64,000 nt of DNA from Mycolicibacterium sp. ND9-15. Lineage in GTDB: Bacteria > Actinomycetota > Actinomycetes > Mycobacteriales > Mycobacteriaceae. The translations under genes and the position numbers were made by a program. Positions 31,925 through 40,665 of this stretch are shown here, in pieces. The notes beneath the pieces are model-generated. The model had not been told where the DNA came from and ran no database searches. It saw nothing but the letters and a program-made list of their open reading frames with translations. Where the stretch lies: NCBI RefSeq assembly GCF_035918395.1, contig NZ_CP142362.1, forward strand, positions 2,145,501 to 2,209,500, in the 5' to 3' direction. Every line of letters starts with the position of its first letter. Position 1 is the first letter of the stretch.

Positions 31925-34159
31925 ATGGGCATCGGTAGGCCGCCCGACCCTTACGGCTTGACTACACCGCCAGCGTGGCCAGAGGTCGACGAAGATGTCC
32001 TCCGGACGTGCGCGGAAGCATTCGATGCGGCATCAAAATCCGTTAGTTCTCAATTGGAGTTGGCTAAGCAGGAGCGGCTGCGATTTTTCAGCGGTATTGG
32101 ACTCTGGTCCGGCAGCGCAGCGAGCCTAGCCAGTAAGTCTCTGGATAAGCGCATCATTGACCTGGAGTCGGTGAACGAGCAACTAGATGCGGTAACCAGA
32201 TTTTTCAACAAGAGCGTCGCGGCCACTATCGCCGCGAAGAATCAGATCACGAGCAATGTCGAGGTAGCTAACAAGATCCTCGACTGGATCCAGTCGCACC
32301 CGGACATACCGGAAGACGCGAAGCGATCTGCCATCTCGGAGGGGATCGCGGCGATCCGGGGGCAGAACGCATCGATAGTCGCGGAAGCGGGATCTGAGAT
32401 TTCTGGCGAGTCCCCGCCCGCCGCCCAATCGCCACCGTCGCCCGCAGGGCTTTCTCTGCTTCACAACGGACATACGAAAAACGGCTTTACCCTTGCGCCT
32501 GCGAGCGACATGTCCGGCGTCGGTGGTAACGCTCTGATGGAAAGCCCTCCTGAGGGAACCCCACCGATCCCAGATATTCCTCTGCCAGCAATTCACGGGA
32601 TTGGGGAGATCGGCGGAAGCGAAGTAACCGACGATCCGCCTCAAATCCCGGCGGAATCCGAGTCGCTTGCGCCGCCATCTACGGAACTCTCTGGCGTGGG
32701 CGGCGGAGACACCATCATGAGTTCGCCCTTATCGGACGCCTCATCGTCCGCACCTCCCGCCCCTGCAACTACACCCGGTATGCCCGGAATCCCCGGCATG
32801 CCTGGCAATCCCGGTGCGCCCGCGCCTCCACGGATTAGTACCCCGGGCAGCCTTCTATCCGCGGGCTCCACTGTTACCTCAACCCCGTCGACCCCGTCAG
32901 CACCATCCACACCGACAGTCACGCCAAGCGCACCCAGCCCCATGAATCCGGCTGCAGCAGCGGCGAATCAAGCTCAGATGGCCGAGTTCCAGCGAGCGAT
33001 GGCTGAATCTGCGGCGAAAGCTGCTGCGCAAGCACCTATCCCGCCACCCCAGCCGTCCGCCCCTATGACGGCCGCATCAGCAGCGCAGACACCGGCACTT
33101 TCCCCGTCTCCAGAGGCTCCTTCGGCACCCGTAGCCAGCCACACCGCGTCTGCATCCGGGCCCGCCGCCGGGAGCGGCCAGGCGCCCGTCGCACCGCCAC
33201 CCGCGACAGGTGCCACGCCCGCACCGCCGGTGCAACTCGGCCCGCCTGCAACTCCCCCGCCGGCCGCACCCGTCGCCCCGGCTGCCGGCGTCGGTCCTGC
33301 CGTTCCGCCTGCCGCGGGTGCCGGGTCGAGTTCGACGGGTGCCCCTGCGCCCGTTCCGGTTTCAGCGGCGCGTGCCCAGCGCGAGGCTATCGCCGCGGCA
33401 ACTCTTCGTCGTCCGTCCGCGAGCGATCCCGCTCAACTCGCCCAGCGCATCGCGGCGGCGCTGAACGTCGGCATCACGGACATGGGCTTCTTCTGGGTCA
33501 CCGGCCTCGCCAAAGACGGATCCATTGTCGTCGCGAACAACTACGGCATCGGCTACATCCCCGAAGGCATCAATCTGCCCGATCGCGTCAAGATGGTTAC
33601 CGCCGACGAGAGCATTCCCGCGAGCATTCGTGGCAGCTGGACAACGTATCCGATCCTCGCACTTCATGGTTGGGCCCAGCACCACAACACCGACTTGCGC
33701 GCCGTCATCGCCACCGATGACCAGTTCAAGGGATTCGACCCTGGCGCACCGAGGATTATCCTTCGTCCTGATGACCTACCCGAAAGTGGGCGAATGGAAG
33801 GGCGACACAGACTCCAGGTGATATCGCCCGACGCAGCAGCAAGATTGTCCGCTATTGCACCGAGCGGTCTTTCGGAAGTGCTGCCACCACCACCCACCGA
33901 CAACACTCCGCCGGACGATCGGCGCGCGCTCCTGTGGTTCGAAGTCTTCCGACCCTTGCTCAGTAACTCGCCGGACCGCGGTCAAGTTCAATTGCAGAAT
34001 TTCGTCGTCTACGCCGACCACGCCCAAGAACTCGCGCTACACCGAGCGCACACCGCGACCGACACCGCCGACCAGCGCGCCGCCATCGCCGATTGGATTT
34101 ACTGGCAGCATCTCAGCGTTCTCGCGGCCGACGCCATCGCCACCCGCGTCACCGTCTAG
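31925..34159 (+). CDS. Large WXG-like protein with Pro/Ala linker and C-terminal domain
   Basis: 744 residues in three parts. Residues about 1-150 are helical, with a W-x-G turn (GIGLWSGSAASLASKSLDKR) between long helices, as in WXG100/EspA-like type VII proteins. Residues about 150-480 are a low-complexity linker rich in Pro, Ala, Ser and Gly (MPGIPGMPGNPGAPAPPR). Residues about 480-744 form a compact domain beginning ARAQREAIAAATLRR, with ITDMGFFWVTGLAKDGSIVVANNYG, SWTTYPILALHGWAQHH and a C-terminal helix region. I recall M. tuberculosis Rv2082 and Rv0029 having a similar build, which needs checking. It follows the membrane protein by three bases, so it is the third gene of one operon. Confidence 0.7.
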   Translation: MGIGRPPDPYGLTTPPAWPEVDEDVLRTCAEAFDAASKSVSSQLELAKQERLRFFSGIGLWSGSAASLASKSLDKRIIDLESVNEQLDAVTRFFNKSVAATIAAKNQITSNVEVANKILDWIQSHPDIPEDAKRSAISEGIAAIRGQNASIVAEAGSEISGESPPAAQSPPSPAGLSLLHNGHTKNGFTLAPASDMSGVGGNALMESPPEGTPPIPDIPLPAIHGIGEIGGSEVTDDPPQIPAESESLAPPSTELSGVGGGDTIMSSPLSDASSSAPPAPATTPGMPGIPGMPGNPGAPAPPRISTPGSLLSAGSTVTSTPSTPSAPSTPTVTPSAPSPMNPAAAAANQAQMAEFQRAMAESAAKAAAQAPIPPPQPSAPMTAASAAQTPALSPSPEAPSAPVASHTASASGPAAGSGQAPVAPPPATGATPAPPVQLGPPATPPPAAPVAPAAGVGPAVPPAAGAGSSSTGAPAPVPVSAARAQREAIAAATLRRPSASDPAQLAQRIAAALNVGITDMGFFWVTGLAKDGSIVVANNYGIGYIPEGINLPDRVKMVTADESIPASIRGSWTTYPILALHGWAQHHNTDLRAVIATDDQFKGFDPGAPRIILRPDDLPESGRMEGRHRLQVISPDAAARLSAIAPSGLSEVLPPPPTDNTPPDDRRALLWFEVFRPLLSNSPDRGQVQLQNFVVYADHAQELALHRAHTATDTADQRAAIADWIYWQHLSVLAADAIATRVTV

Positions 34160-34327
34160 CTCTCGTTCAGAGGCCACAGGCACTACAGCTACTTCCGGCA
34201 ATCCGCTGGATGTAATCGCGCCCGCAGGCCGCTGCCGCGCTAACAGTTGGCAGGTGATTAAGACCTAGCACGGGCGCGGTAACGCTCCTCCCTCATCAAT
34301 GTCAGACCCTGCTGTCATGATGCCGTC

Positions 34328-35608
34328 ATGGTTTCGATCGCTCCCTCCGGCGTTGAGGTCGACTTGAGTCGATCGCAGCGTCTCGAGGAATTATTCGGGG
34401 AGTTGGAAGAGCTGTCGGGTCAGCGCAATGCCATTGATGGGCGCATCGTGCAGATCACCGCCGAGCTCGATCGGGACGATCTGTGGAGCACGACCGGAGC
34501 AAGGTCGGTGAAGGCGTTGGTGGCCTGGAAACTCGGGCTGTCGACGACGACGGCGACGACGGTCGCTGCGATCGCGGACCGATTTGAGGAGTTCCCGCGC
34601 TGCACTTCCGAGATGCGCGAGGGTCGGCTGTCGCTGGATCAGGTTGGGGTGATCGCCAAGCACGCCAGTAACGGGTCTGATGACCACTATGCGCAGTTGG
34701 CTTCGGTGGCCACAGTCAGCCAGTTGCGCTTTGCGCTCACACTCGAACCGCGCCCCGAACCGGATCGACCCCAGCCGAAGCGCTCGCTCACCAAGATCAG
34801 CGGTGAGCATTTCAGCACCTACCGGATTACCCTGCCGAACATCGAGGCTGCCAAGCTCGACGCTGCGCTGAAGTCACACCGCGACGCGCTGATCAACGAC
34901 CACAATCGCGACCACGGACCCGACGGCTCCGGCGAGGGCCAGGAACGCCGTGCGGGGGGCGACTCAGAGTGTCAGCCGCCGTTTCCGAACTTGACTGATG
35001 CGTTCATGCGCATGGTGGAAACCGCTTGGGACGCCGAGGTGGCGCGCCGCCCGCATGGGCAGCACACGACGGTGATCGTGCATCTCGATGCCGACAAGCC
35101 CGCCGCGTGGCCGCACCTGGGCCCGGTCTTGTCGGATGCCGATCGGCAATTATTGTTGTGTGATACCGATTGTGAGGTGTGGCTCGAGCGGCACGGCCAG
35201 GTCATCGGGTCGGGCCGCACCACGCGGGTGATCAGCCGCCGGCTGCGCCGCGCGCTGGAGTATCGCGACCGCACCTGTCGGGTGCCCGGCTGTAACGCCA
35301 CCCGCGGTCTGCACGCCCATCACATCCGGCACTGGGAAGACGGCGGCCCCACCGAAATGCACAATTTGGTGTTGGTGTGCCCCTATCACCATCGGATGCA
35401 TCACCGCGGCGAGATCACCATCACCGGACCCGCCGACCAGTTGAGCGTCACCGACCGCGATGGCGAACCCTTACACCCGGGATCACTGGCCCGCCCGCCC
35501 AAAGATCCCCCGCCGGCGGCGCCACCCTGGCCCGGGCCCCTTGGCGAACGCGCCCAATGGTGGTGGTATGACCCCTTCCAACCCCAACCACCACCGACCA
35601 ACAATTAG
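34328..35608 (+). CDS. 13E12-type DUF222/HNH endonuclease family protein
   Basis: 426 residues. An N-terminal DUF222 domain (LEELFGELEELSGQRNAIDGRI, then GARSVKALVAWKLGLS) leads to a C-terminal HNH nuclease motif: CRVPGCNATRGLHAHHIRHW, GGPTEMHNLVLVCPYHHRMHH. These multicopy proteins (13E12/REP13E12 family) are spread through actinobacterial genomes and are often tied to repeats and insertion hot spots; REP13E12 copies can serve as phage attachment sites. Whether it cuts DNA as part of mobility is unknown. ATG 34328 is at the family's start. Its place between the type VII-like cassette and the dehydrogenase operon marks this as an accessory region. Confidence 0.9.
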   Translation: MVSIAPSGVEVDLSRSQRLEELFGELEELSGQRNAIDGRIVQITAELDRDDLWSTTGARSVKALVAWKLGLSTTTATTVAAIADRFEEFPRCTSEMREGRLSLDQVGVIAKHASNGSDDHYAQLASVATVSQLRFALTLEPRPEPDRPQPKRSLTKISGEHFSTYRITLPNIEAAKLDAALKSHRDALINDHNRDHGPDGSGEGQERRAGGDSECQPPFPNLTDAFMRMVETAWDAEVARRPHGQHTTVIVHLDADKPAAWPHLGPVLSDADRQLLLCDTDCEVWLERHGQVIGSGRTTRVISRRLRRALEYRDRTCRVPGCNATRGLHAHHIRHWEDGGPTEMHNLVLVCPYHHRMHHRGEITITGPADQLSVTDRDGEPLHPGSLARPPKDPPPAAPPWPGPLGERAQWWWYDPFQPQPPPTNN

Positions 35609-35938
35609 AACTGCCAAACAAGGCCAGGCAAAGGGATTGGCGCATAGGGAAATTCGGCACCAAAGGCGAAAAGCCTCTGCTACCGCATCGTGCAGTCATG
35701 GACGGCAACTCCACCTACACCGGTGAAGTCCCCGTTACCGACGTGCTCGGCGACGCCTCTCAAGTCACTGTCGACGGCGCACGCCAACTCGCGCCGGGTC
35801 GAGCTGGCGCCGACCACTGCGCCGCCATCGCCAAACGGACCTACTGGATAGGCCGCTGCGCGGCATCGCCTAGCCGCGTAGCCTACGTTTGACTCGCGCC
35901 TGAATGGGCACGCCCTCCTGAGACCTTAGGAGGCGCGC
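35609..35938. other. Intergenic region upstream of the dehydrogenase-decarboxylase operon
   Basis: 330 bases. A 64-codon reading frame (35698-35892) shows no family features and is not accepted. A small hairpin GCCGC-TGC-GCGGC lies at 35852-35864. TACGTT at 35884-35889 is a candidate -10 box for the dehydrogenase; the message would then start near 35896 and carry a leader of about 43 bases including the hairpin described separately. Confidence 0.45.
35904..35937 (+). promoter_or_regulatory. Leader mini-ORF and hairpin covering the ribosome-binding site
   Basis: CCTCCT (35914-35919) pairs with AGGAGG (35928-35933), the Shine-Dalgarno of the dehydrogenase five bases from its ATG. Outer pairs CGC/GCG (35911-35913 with 35935-35937, one bulged C) extend the stem to nine pairs. 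A five-codon frame, ATG 35904 to TGA 35919-35921 (MGTPS), runs over the left arm, so a ribosome translating it would open the stem. Translation control is inferred. Confidence 0.45.
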
Positions 35939-37117
35939 ATGCGAGCAGTGACCTGGCAGGGTCGTCGGAAAGTGTCCGTCGACAACGTGCCCGATCCGGC
36001 GATCAAGGAACCCAACGACGCGATCATCCGGGTCACCAGCACCAACATCTGCGGCTCGGACCTGCACCTCTACGAGGTGCTCGGCGCCTTCATGAGCCCC
36101 GGCGACATCCTCGGCCACGAGGCGATGGGTGTCGTCGAAGAGGTCGGCCGCGACGTCGCCGATCTCAAGCAAGGCGACCGCGTCGTCATACCGTTCAACA
36201 TCTCGTGCGGCCACTGCTTCATGTGTGACCACGGTTTGCAGAGCCAGTGCGAGACCACCCAGAACCGCGACCAGGGCACCGGTGCAGCACTGTTCGGCTA
36301 CTCCAAGCTGTACGGCGAGGTCGCCGGCGGCCAAGCCGAATATCTGCGCGTCCCACAGGCGCAGTACACCCATATCAAGGTGCCGGAGGACGGACCCGAC
36401 GACCGCTACGTCTACCTCTCCGACGTGCTGCCCACCGCCTGGCAGGCCGTCGAGTACGCCGAGATCCCCGACGGCGGCACCCTGGTGGTCCTCGGCCTCG
36501 GACCTATCGGCGCGATGGCCTGCCGCATCGCCGCACATCGCAAGGGCTGCAAGGTGATCGGGGTCGACTTGGTCGACGAGCGGATCTCGCGCGCCCGCGC
36601 GTACTGCGACGAAGTCATCGATCTTCGCAGCGACGACGCCGACGAAATCGTCAAGAGCCAGACCGACGGCCGCGGCGCCGAGTCCGTGATCGACGCCGTC
36701 GGCATGGAGGCGCACGGTTCGCCGGTCGCCGAAACCATGCAAACCATGAGCCAGTTCTTGCCTTCCCCGGTGGGCCGCGTCGTGATGAAGAACGCCGGCG
36801 TCGACCGGCTCGCGGCGCTGAACTCCGCGATCGCGCTGGTGCGGCGGGGCGGGACGATCTCACTTTCCGGCGTCTACGGCGGTGCCGCCGACCCCATCAA
36901 CATGATGACGTTGTTCGACAAGCAGATTCGGCTGCGAATGGGCCAGGCGAACGTCAAGCGGTGGGTGCCCGACATCATGCCGCTGCTGACCGCCGAGGAT
37001 CCGCTGGGCGTCGAGCAGTTCGCCACGCACCGACTGCCGCTCGATGCCGCACCCGGGGCATACGAAACCTTCCAGAAGAAGGAGGACGGCATGGTCAAGG
37101 TCATCCTCAAACCGTGA
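35939..37117 (+). CDS. Zinc-dependent alcohol dehydrogenase (formaldehyde dehydrogenase-like)
   Basis: 392 residues of the medium-chain dehydrogenase family. Catalytic zinc ligands: Cys38 (NICGSDLH), His60-Glu61 (GHEAMG). Structural zinc: Cys90, Cys93, Cys96 and Cys104 (CGHCFMCDHGLQSQC). The NAD(P) fold carries VVLGLGPIGAMACRIAAHRKG. The insert after residue 105 (NRDQGTGAALFGYSKLYGEV) is typical of the glutathione-independent formaldehyde dehydrogenase-like group. Substrate not known. Cytosolic. ATG 35939 has AGGAGG five bases upstream, within a hairpin. The TGA overlaps the GTG of the decarboxylase gene (GTGA at 37114-37117), so the enzymes are made together and may act in sequence. Confidence 0.9.
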   Translation: MRAVTWQGRRKVSVDNVPDPAIKEPNDAIIRVTSTNICGSDLHLYEVLGAFMSPGDILGHEAMGVVEEVGRDVADLKQGDRVVIPFNISCGHCFMCDHGLQSQCETTQNRDQGTGAALFGYSKLYGEVAGGQAEYLRVPQAQYTHIKVPEDGPDDRYVYLSDVLPTAWQAVEYAEIPDGGTLVVLGLGPIGAMACRIAAHRKGCKVIGVDLVDERISRARAYCDEVIDLRSDDADEIVKSQTDGRGAESVIDAVGMEAHGSPVAETMQTMSQFLPSPVGRVVMKNAGVDRLAALNSAIALVRRGGTISLSGVYGGAADPINMMTLFDKQIRLRMGQANVKRWVPDIMPLLTAEDPLGVEQFATHRLPLDAAPGAYETFQKKEDGMVKVILKP

Positions 37118-38601
37118 CCGACATGGACCGATCTGACATGGACCATTCCGAAGCCCCCCTGCTCGACGCACTCGTCGACTACCGCCAGGCAAACCGCTAC
37201 GGCTTCACTCCGCCGGGGCACCGGCAGGGTCGTGGCGCCGACAGCCGCGTGCTCGATGTGCTCGGACCCCAAGCGTTCGCCGACGACCTGCTCGCCAGCG
37301 GCGGGCTCGACGACCGTCGCACCAGCAACGAATACCTCACGCGCGCCGAGGATCTCATGGCCGACGCGGTCGACGCCAAGGTTGCCTGGTTCTCCACCTG
37401 TGGCAGTTCGCTGTCGGTCAAAGCCGCGATGATGGCGGTCGCCGGCTTGGCCAGCGGTGGCCTGCTCGTGCCGCGCGACAGCCACAAGTCCATCGTCGCC
37501 GGCCTCATCTTCTCCGGCGTGCAACCGCGATGGGTCACCCCGCGCTGGGACGCCGAACGGCATTTCAGCCATCCCCCGTCGCCGGACGAATTCCGGGAAG
37601 CCTGGGACAAGCACCCCGACGCCGCCGGAGCGCTCGTCGTCTGCCCCAGCCCCTACGGCACCTGCACGGACCTGGCCGGAATCGCGGATGTCTGTCACGA
37701 ACGCGGCAAGCCGCTGATCGTCGACGAGGCCTGGGGCGCACACCTGCCGTTCCACGAGGACCTGCCGACCTGGGCGATGGATGCCGGCGCGGACGTCTGC
37801 GTGGTCAGCGTCCACAAGATGGGGGCCGGGTTCGAACAGGGTTCCGTCTTTCACCTGCAGGGCGACCTCATCGACCAGGACCGGCTCTCGGCGTGCGCGG
37901 ACCTATTGATGACCACCAGCCCCAACGTGCTCATATATGCCGCTATGGACGGTTGGCGCCGGCAGATGGTCGAGCACGGTCACGAACTGCTCGACAACGC
38001 ACTCTCGCTCGCCCACCGACTCCGCCGTGAAATCGCGCGTATCCCCGACATCGAGGTGCTGGAAGACGAACTGCTCGGCGCCGAGGCATCCCACGACCTC
38101 GACCGCATGCAGATTCTGATCGACGTGTCCGGCACCGGCACCTCCGGCTACCAGGCCCACGACTGGCTGCGCGCACACAAGCACATCGACCTCGGCATGA
38201 GCGACCACCGGCGCATCCTGGCCACCATGTCGTTCGCCGACGACGACGCCACCGGTGAACGGTTACTCGACGCGTTGTGGGCATGGCGCAAAGCGGCCAC
38301 CGACTTCGATCCGCCGTCACCGGTGCGCTTGCCGTCGCCCGAGGAGATCCAGCTCGAGACGGTGCAACTACCGCGCGACGCGTTCTTCGGGCAGGTCGAG
38401 CAGGTTCCCGCCGACAAGGCCGCCGGTCGCGTGTGCGCCGAGCAGATCACGCCCTACCCGCCGGGCATCCCCGCAGTAGTCCCCGGCGAACTGCTCACCG
38501 ACGCGATCATCGACTACCTGCGAACGGGCCTGACAGCGGGCATGAACATTCCGGACGCGGCTGATACATCGCTTGAGACGTTTCGCGTCGCCGGTACCTG
38601 A
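37114..38601 (+). CDS. Orn/Lys/Arg decarboxylase family PLP enzyme (short type)
   Basis: 495 residues, the size of the short Bacillus SpeA type rather than the 700-plus-residue enterobacterial enzymes; the N-terminal wing domain is absent. PLP motifs: the phosphate site WFSTCGSSLSVKAAMMAVAG, PSPYGTCTDLAGIADVCH, the aspartate in LIVDEAWGAHLPFH, and the Schiff-base lysine in VVSVHKMGAGFEQGS. The C-terminal domain holds ITPYPPGIPAVVPGE, typical of the family. It should decarboxylate a basic amino acid to a polyamine precursor; which one cannot be told. GTG 37114 (overlapping the dehydrogenase stop) is favoured; ATG 37123 is the alternative. Confidence 0.88.
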   Translation: MTDMDRSDMDHSEAPLLDALVDYRQANRYGFTPPGHRQGRGADSRVLDVLGPQAFADDLLASGGLDDRRTSNEYLTRAEDLMADAVDAKVAWFSTCGSSLSVKAAMMAVAGLASGGLLVPRDSHKSIVAGLIFSGVQPRWVTPRWDAERHFSHPPSPDEFREAWDKHPDAAGALVVCPSPYGTCTDLAGIADVCHERGKPLIVDEAWGAHLPFHEDLPTWAMDAGADVCVVSVHKMGAGFEQGSVFHLQGDLIDQDRLSACADLLMTTSPNVLIYAAMDGWRRQMVEHGHELLDNALSLAHRLRREIARIPDIEVLEDELLGAEASHDLDRMQILIDVSGTGTSGYQAHDWLRAHKHIDLGMSDHRRILATMSFADDDATGERLLDALWAWRKAATDFDPPSPVRLPSPEEIQLETVQLPRDAFFGQVEQVPADKAAGRVCAEQITPYPPGIPAVVPGELLTDAIIDYLRTGLTAGMNIPDAADTSLETFRVAGT

Positions 38602-38683
38602 TACCCCTGGTTTCGTCTGTCCGATTTCTGGCAACATGACCGAAGAGTAAGGAGCTTCCTCCGACATTCGGCAGGTGGGGCAA

Positions 38684-40507
38684 ATGACGGAAATCTCGTA
38701 CTTGGCGCAGGACGAGGGCGGCGGGGCCGCGCTCAACGAAATCATCGGCCTGACCGCCGTCGCGGCGGTGGTCGCCGCGCTGCTGTTGTGGATCGGCTGG
38801 ATGCACCGCAATCACAAGATCACCTGGTTGGCCAGGCTCGGCGATTGGTCCGGCCGCCGCTTCAAGCGCCCGTCGTGGGTGGCCCTGCCCATCGCGCTGT
38901 TCATCACGTCGATCATCTGCGCGTTGTTCGGCTTCATCTGGGACGTCAGCCTGCACATCGGCAACGGCCGCGACGACGGGGCGCTGGCCAACCCGGCGCA
39001 CTACTTCATCCTCATCGGGCTATTCGGGATCTTCGTCGCCGGCTGCACCGCGATGGTGCTGCCATACGACAAGCCGGGTCCGGCCGCCGTACGCATCACC
39101 GACGACTGGTACGCACCCGTCGGCGGCATCGTGATGGCCGGGTGCGGGCTCTATGCCCTGATGGGCTTCCCGCTCGACGACATGTGGCACCGCATCTTCG
39201 GTCAGGACGTGACGCTGTGGGGGCCGACCCACCTGATGATGATCGGCGGCGCCGGCTTTTCCACCCTGGCCGCTGCCTATCTCGAGGTCGAGGGGAAGCG
39301 GGCAGTGGGTCCCGACGCGCCCCGCGACGGGATCGGGCTGAAGTTCGTCCAGTACCTGGCCTTCGGGGGCGTCCTCATCGGCATGTCGGTCTACCAGATC
39401 GAATTCGACTTCGGGGTGCCACAGTTCCGTCAGGTCTTTCAGCCCATGCTCATCGCGGCCGCCGCGGCGCTGGCGCTGGTCGCCGCCAGGGTCTTCCTCG
39501 GCCGGGGCGCGGCTCTGCTTGCGGCCTTGATCGCCATCGGCCTGCGCGGACTGGTCGCGGTCGCGGTCGGTCCGATCCTCGACGCACCGATCAACTGGTT
39601 CCCGCTGTATCTCGGTGCGGCGGTAGTGGTCGAACTGATCGGGCTGACCCCGCTGATCAAGCGTCCCGTGCTGTTCGGTGCCGTGGCAGGCCTAGGCGTC
39701 GGCACCCTCGGCCTCTGGCTCGAGTCCTTGTGGATCGGCGCTGTCTATCCCTACCCATGGCCGACCAGCATCTGGCCGGAAGCGCTCGCGATGGCGGTAC
39801 CGGTGGCGATCCTGACCGGCGCGTGCGGCGCCATGGTGGGCATGGTGCTGACCGGCCGGCGACTGCCTCGCCGTGCCATCGGGATCGGCATCGTCGCGTT
39901 GACGGTGTTGGCGATCGGCGGAGCCACGGCCAACGGGCTCCGCTATGACGTTCCCGAAAGTGCCTCGGCGGCAATCACACTCACCGAAGCTCCCCGTGTC
40001 GACGGGCAGAGGTTCGTGACTGCGGACGTGCAGATCACGCCCGCGAACCTGATCGGCGACGACCCGAACTGGGTGTCCGTGCTCGGGTGGCAAGGTGGCC
40101 TGGCCAACGACCGCGGCATCTTCATCGACCACCTCCAACAGGTGGGTCCGGGCCACTACCGTTCCACCGAACCGATGCCGGTGTCCGGCACCTGGAAGAC
40201 GCTGCTGCGCTTGCACGACGGACGCACCTTGGCCGCAGTGCCGATCTACCTGGCCGGTGATCCGGGTATCGGCGCCGAAGAGGTGCCCGCCGAGTCGTCG
40301 ATGACCCGACCCGTCGTCGCCGAGATCACGATCCTGCAGCGTGAGCGCAGCCCGGACATTCCTGCTTCGCTGTGGCTGGTCGGCTGCCTGGTGGTCCTGG
40401 TCTGCACCCTGGCGATGGTCGCGGGTGTCACCTGGGGTGCCGGTCGGATCAACAACAGTGAACCGACCGGCAGCGACGCGGAGCTGCAACCGAGCGCGCA
40501 GTCGTGA
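38684..40507 (+). CDS. Multi-pass membrane protein with YtkA-like C-terminal domain
   Basis: 607 residues. About 12 hydrophobic segments cover residues 15-430, starting with IIGLTAVAAVVAALLLWIGW. A segment outside the membrane (about 440-560) contains VDGQRFVTADVQITPANLIG and GHYRSTEPMPVSGTWKTLLRLHDG, which resembles YtkA/FixH-type copper-site proteins. A last membrane helix (SLWLVGCLVVLVCTLAMVAG) precedes the C-terminus. His/Met/Cys residues in the helices (AHYFILIG, GPTHLMMIGG, ALMGFPLDDMWHRIFG) could bind metal. No named family recognised. ATG 38684 has GGTGGGG eight bases upstream. First of four overlapping genes. Confidence 0.72.
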   Translation: MTEISYLAQDEGGGAALNEIIGLTAVAAVVAALLLWIGWMHRNHKITWLARLGDWSGRRFKRPSWVALPIALFITSIICALFGFIWDVSLHIGNGRDDGALANPAHYFILIGLFGIFVAGCTAMVLPYDKPGPAAVRITDDWYAPVGGIVMAGCGLYALMGFPLDDMWHRIFGQDVTLWGPTHLMMIGGAGFSTLAAAYLEVEGKRAVGPDAPRDGIGLKFVQYLAFGGVLIGMSVYQIEFDFGVPQFRQVFQPMLIAAAAALALVAARVFLGRGAALLAALIAIGLRGLVAVAVGPILDAPINWFPLYLGAAVVVELIGLTPLIKRPVLFGAVAGLGVGTLGLWLESLWIGAVYPYPWPTSIWPEALAMAVPVAILTGACGAMVGMVLTGRRLPRRAIGIGIVALTVLAIGGATANGLRYDVPESASAAITLTEAPRVDGQRFVTADVQITPANLIGDDPNWVSVLGWQGGLANDRGIFIDHLQQVGPGHYRSTEPMPVSGTWKTLLRLHDGRTLAAVPIYLAGDPGIGAEEVPAESSMTRPVVAEITILQRERSPDIPASLWLVGCLVVLVCTLAMVAGVTWGAGRINNSEPTGSDAELQPSAQS

Positions 40508-40665
40508 TGGATGGCTCAGACGTTTCGATCCTGGCGGACCACTCGGTGTGGATCGCAGTGCCCGCCTTCGCGCCGGCGATCGCCGTAGCAGGGGTGGTGG
40601 TGTACATCGCGATGAAGAACCGCCGCAAAGCCGACAGCAAGACCACCGACGAAGGGGCACCGTGA
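40507..40665 (+). CDS. Small single-pass membrane protein (52 residues)
   Basis: A short gene between two overlapping neighbours. From ATG 40507 it reads MDGSDVSILADHSVWIAVPA, continues as one hydrophobic helix (FAPAIAVAGVVVYIAM) and ends in a charged tail (KNRRKADSKTTDEGAP). A GTG two codons... one codon earlier (40504) overlaps the upstream TGA and may be the true start. Its TGA overlaps the GTG of the lipoprotein gene. Conserved overlaps on both sides argue that it is translated. It may be a small subunit or assembly helper of the membrane complex encoded here. Confidence 0.68.
   Translation: MDGSDVSILADHSVWIAVPAFAPAIAVAGVVVYIAMKNRRKADSKTTDEGAP

Noticed and set aside
35698..35892. 64-codon frame between the HNH gene and the dehydrogenase gene
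   Set aside because: No ribosome-binding site, no family features, and it runs into the likely promoter of the dehydrogenase gene.
36247..37113. In-frame extension of the decarboxylase through the dehydrogenase gene
   Set aside because: Arg-rich shadow sequence; the decarboxylase starts at the GTGA overlap or the ATG just after it.
38601..38617. ATACCCC half-site upstream of the cupredoxin operon, like the left arm of the RicR palindrome
   Set aside because: The right arm (GGGGTAT) is missing; only a half-site, overlapping the decarboxylase stop codon.
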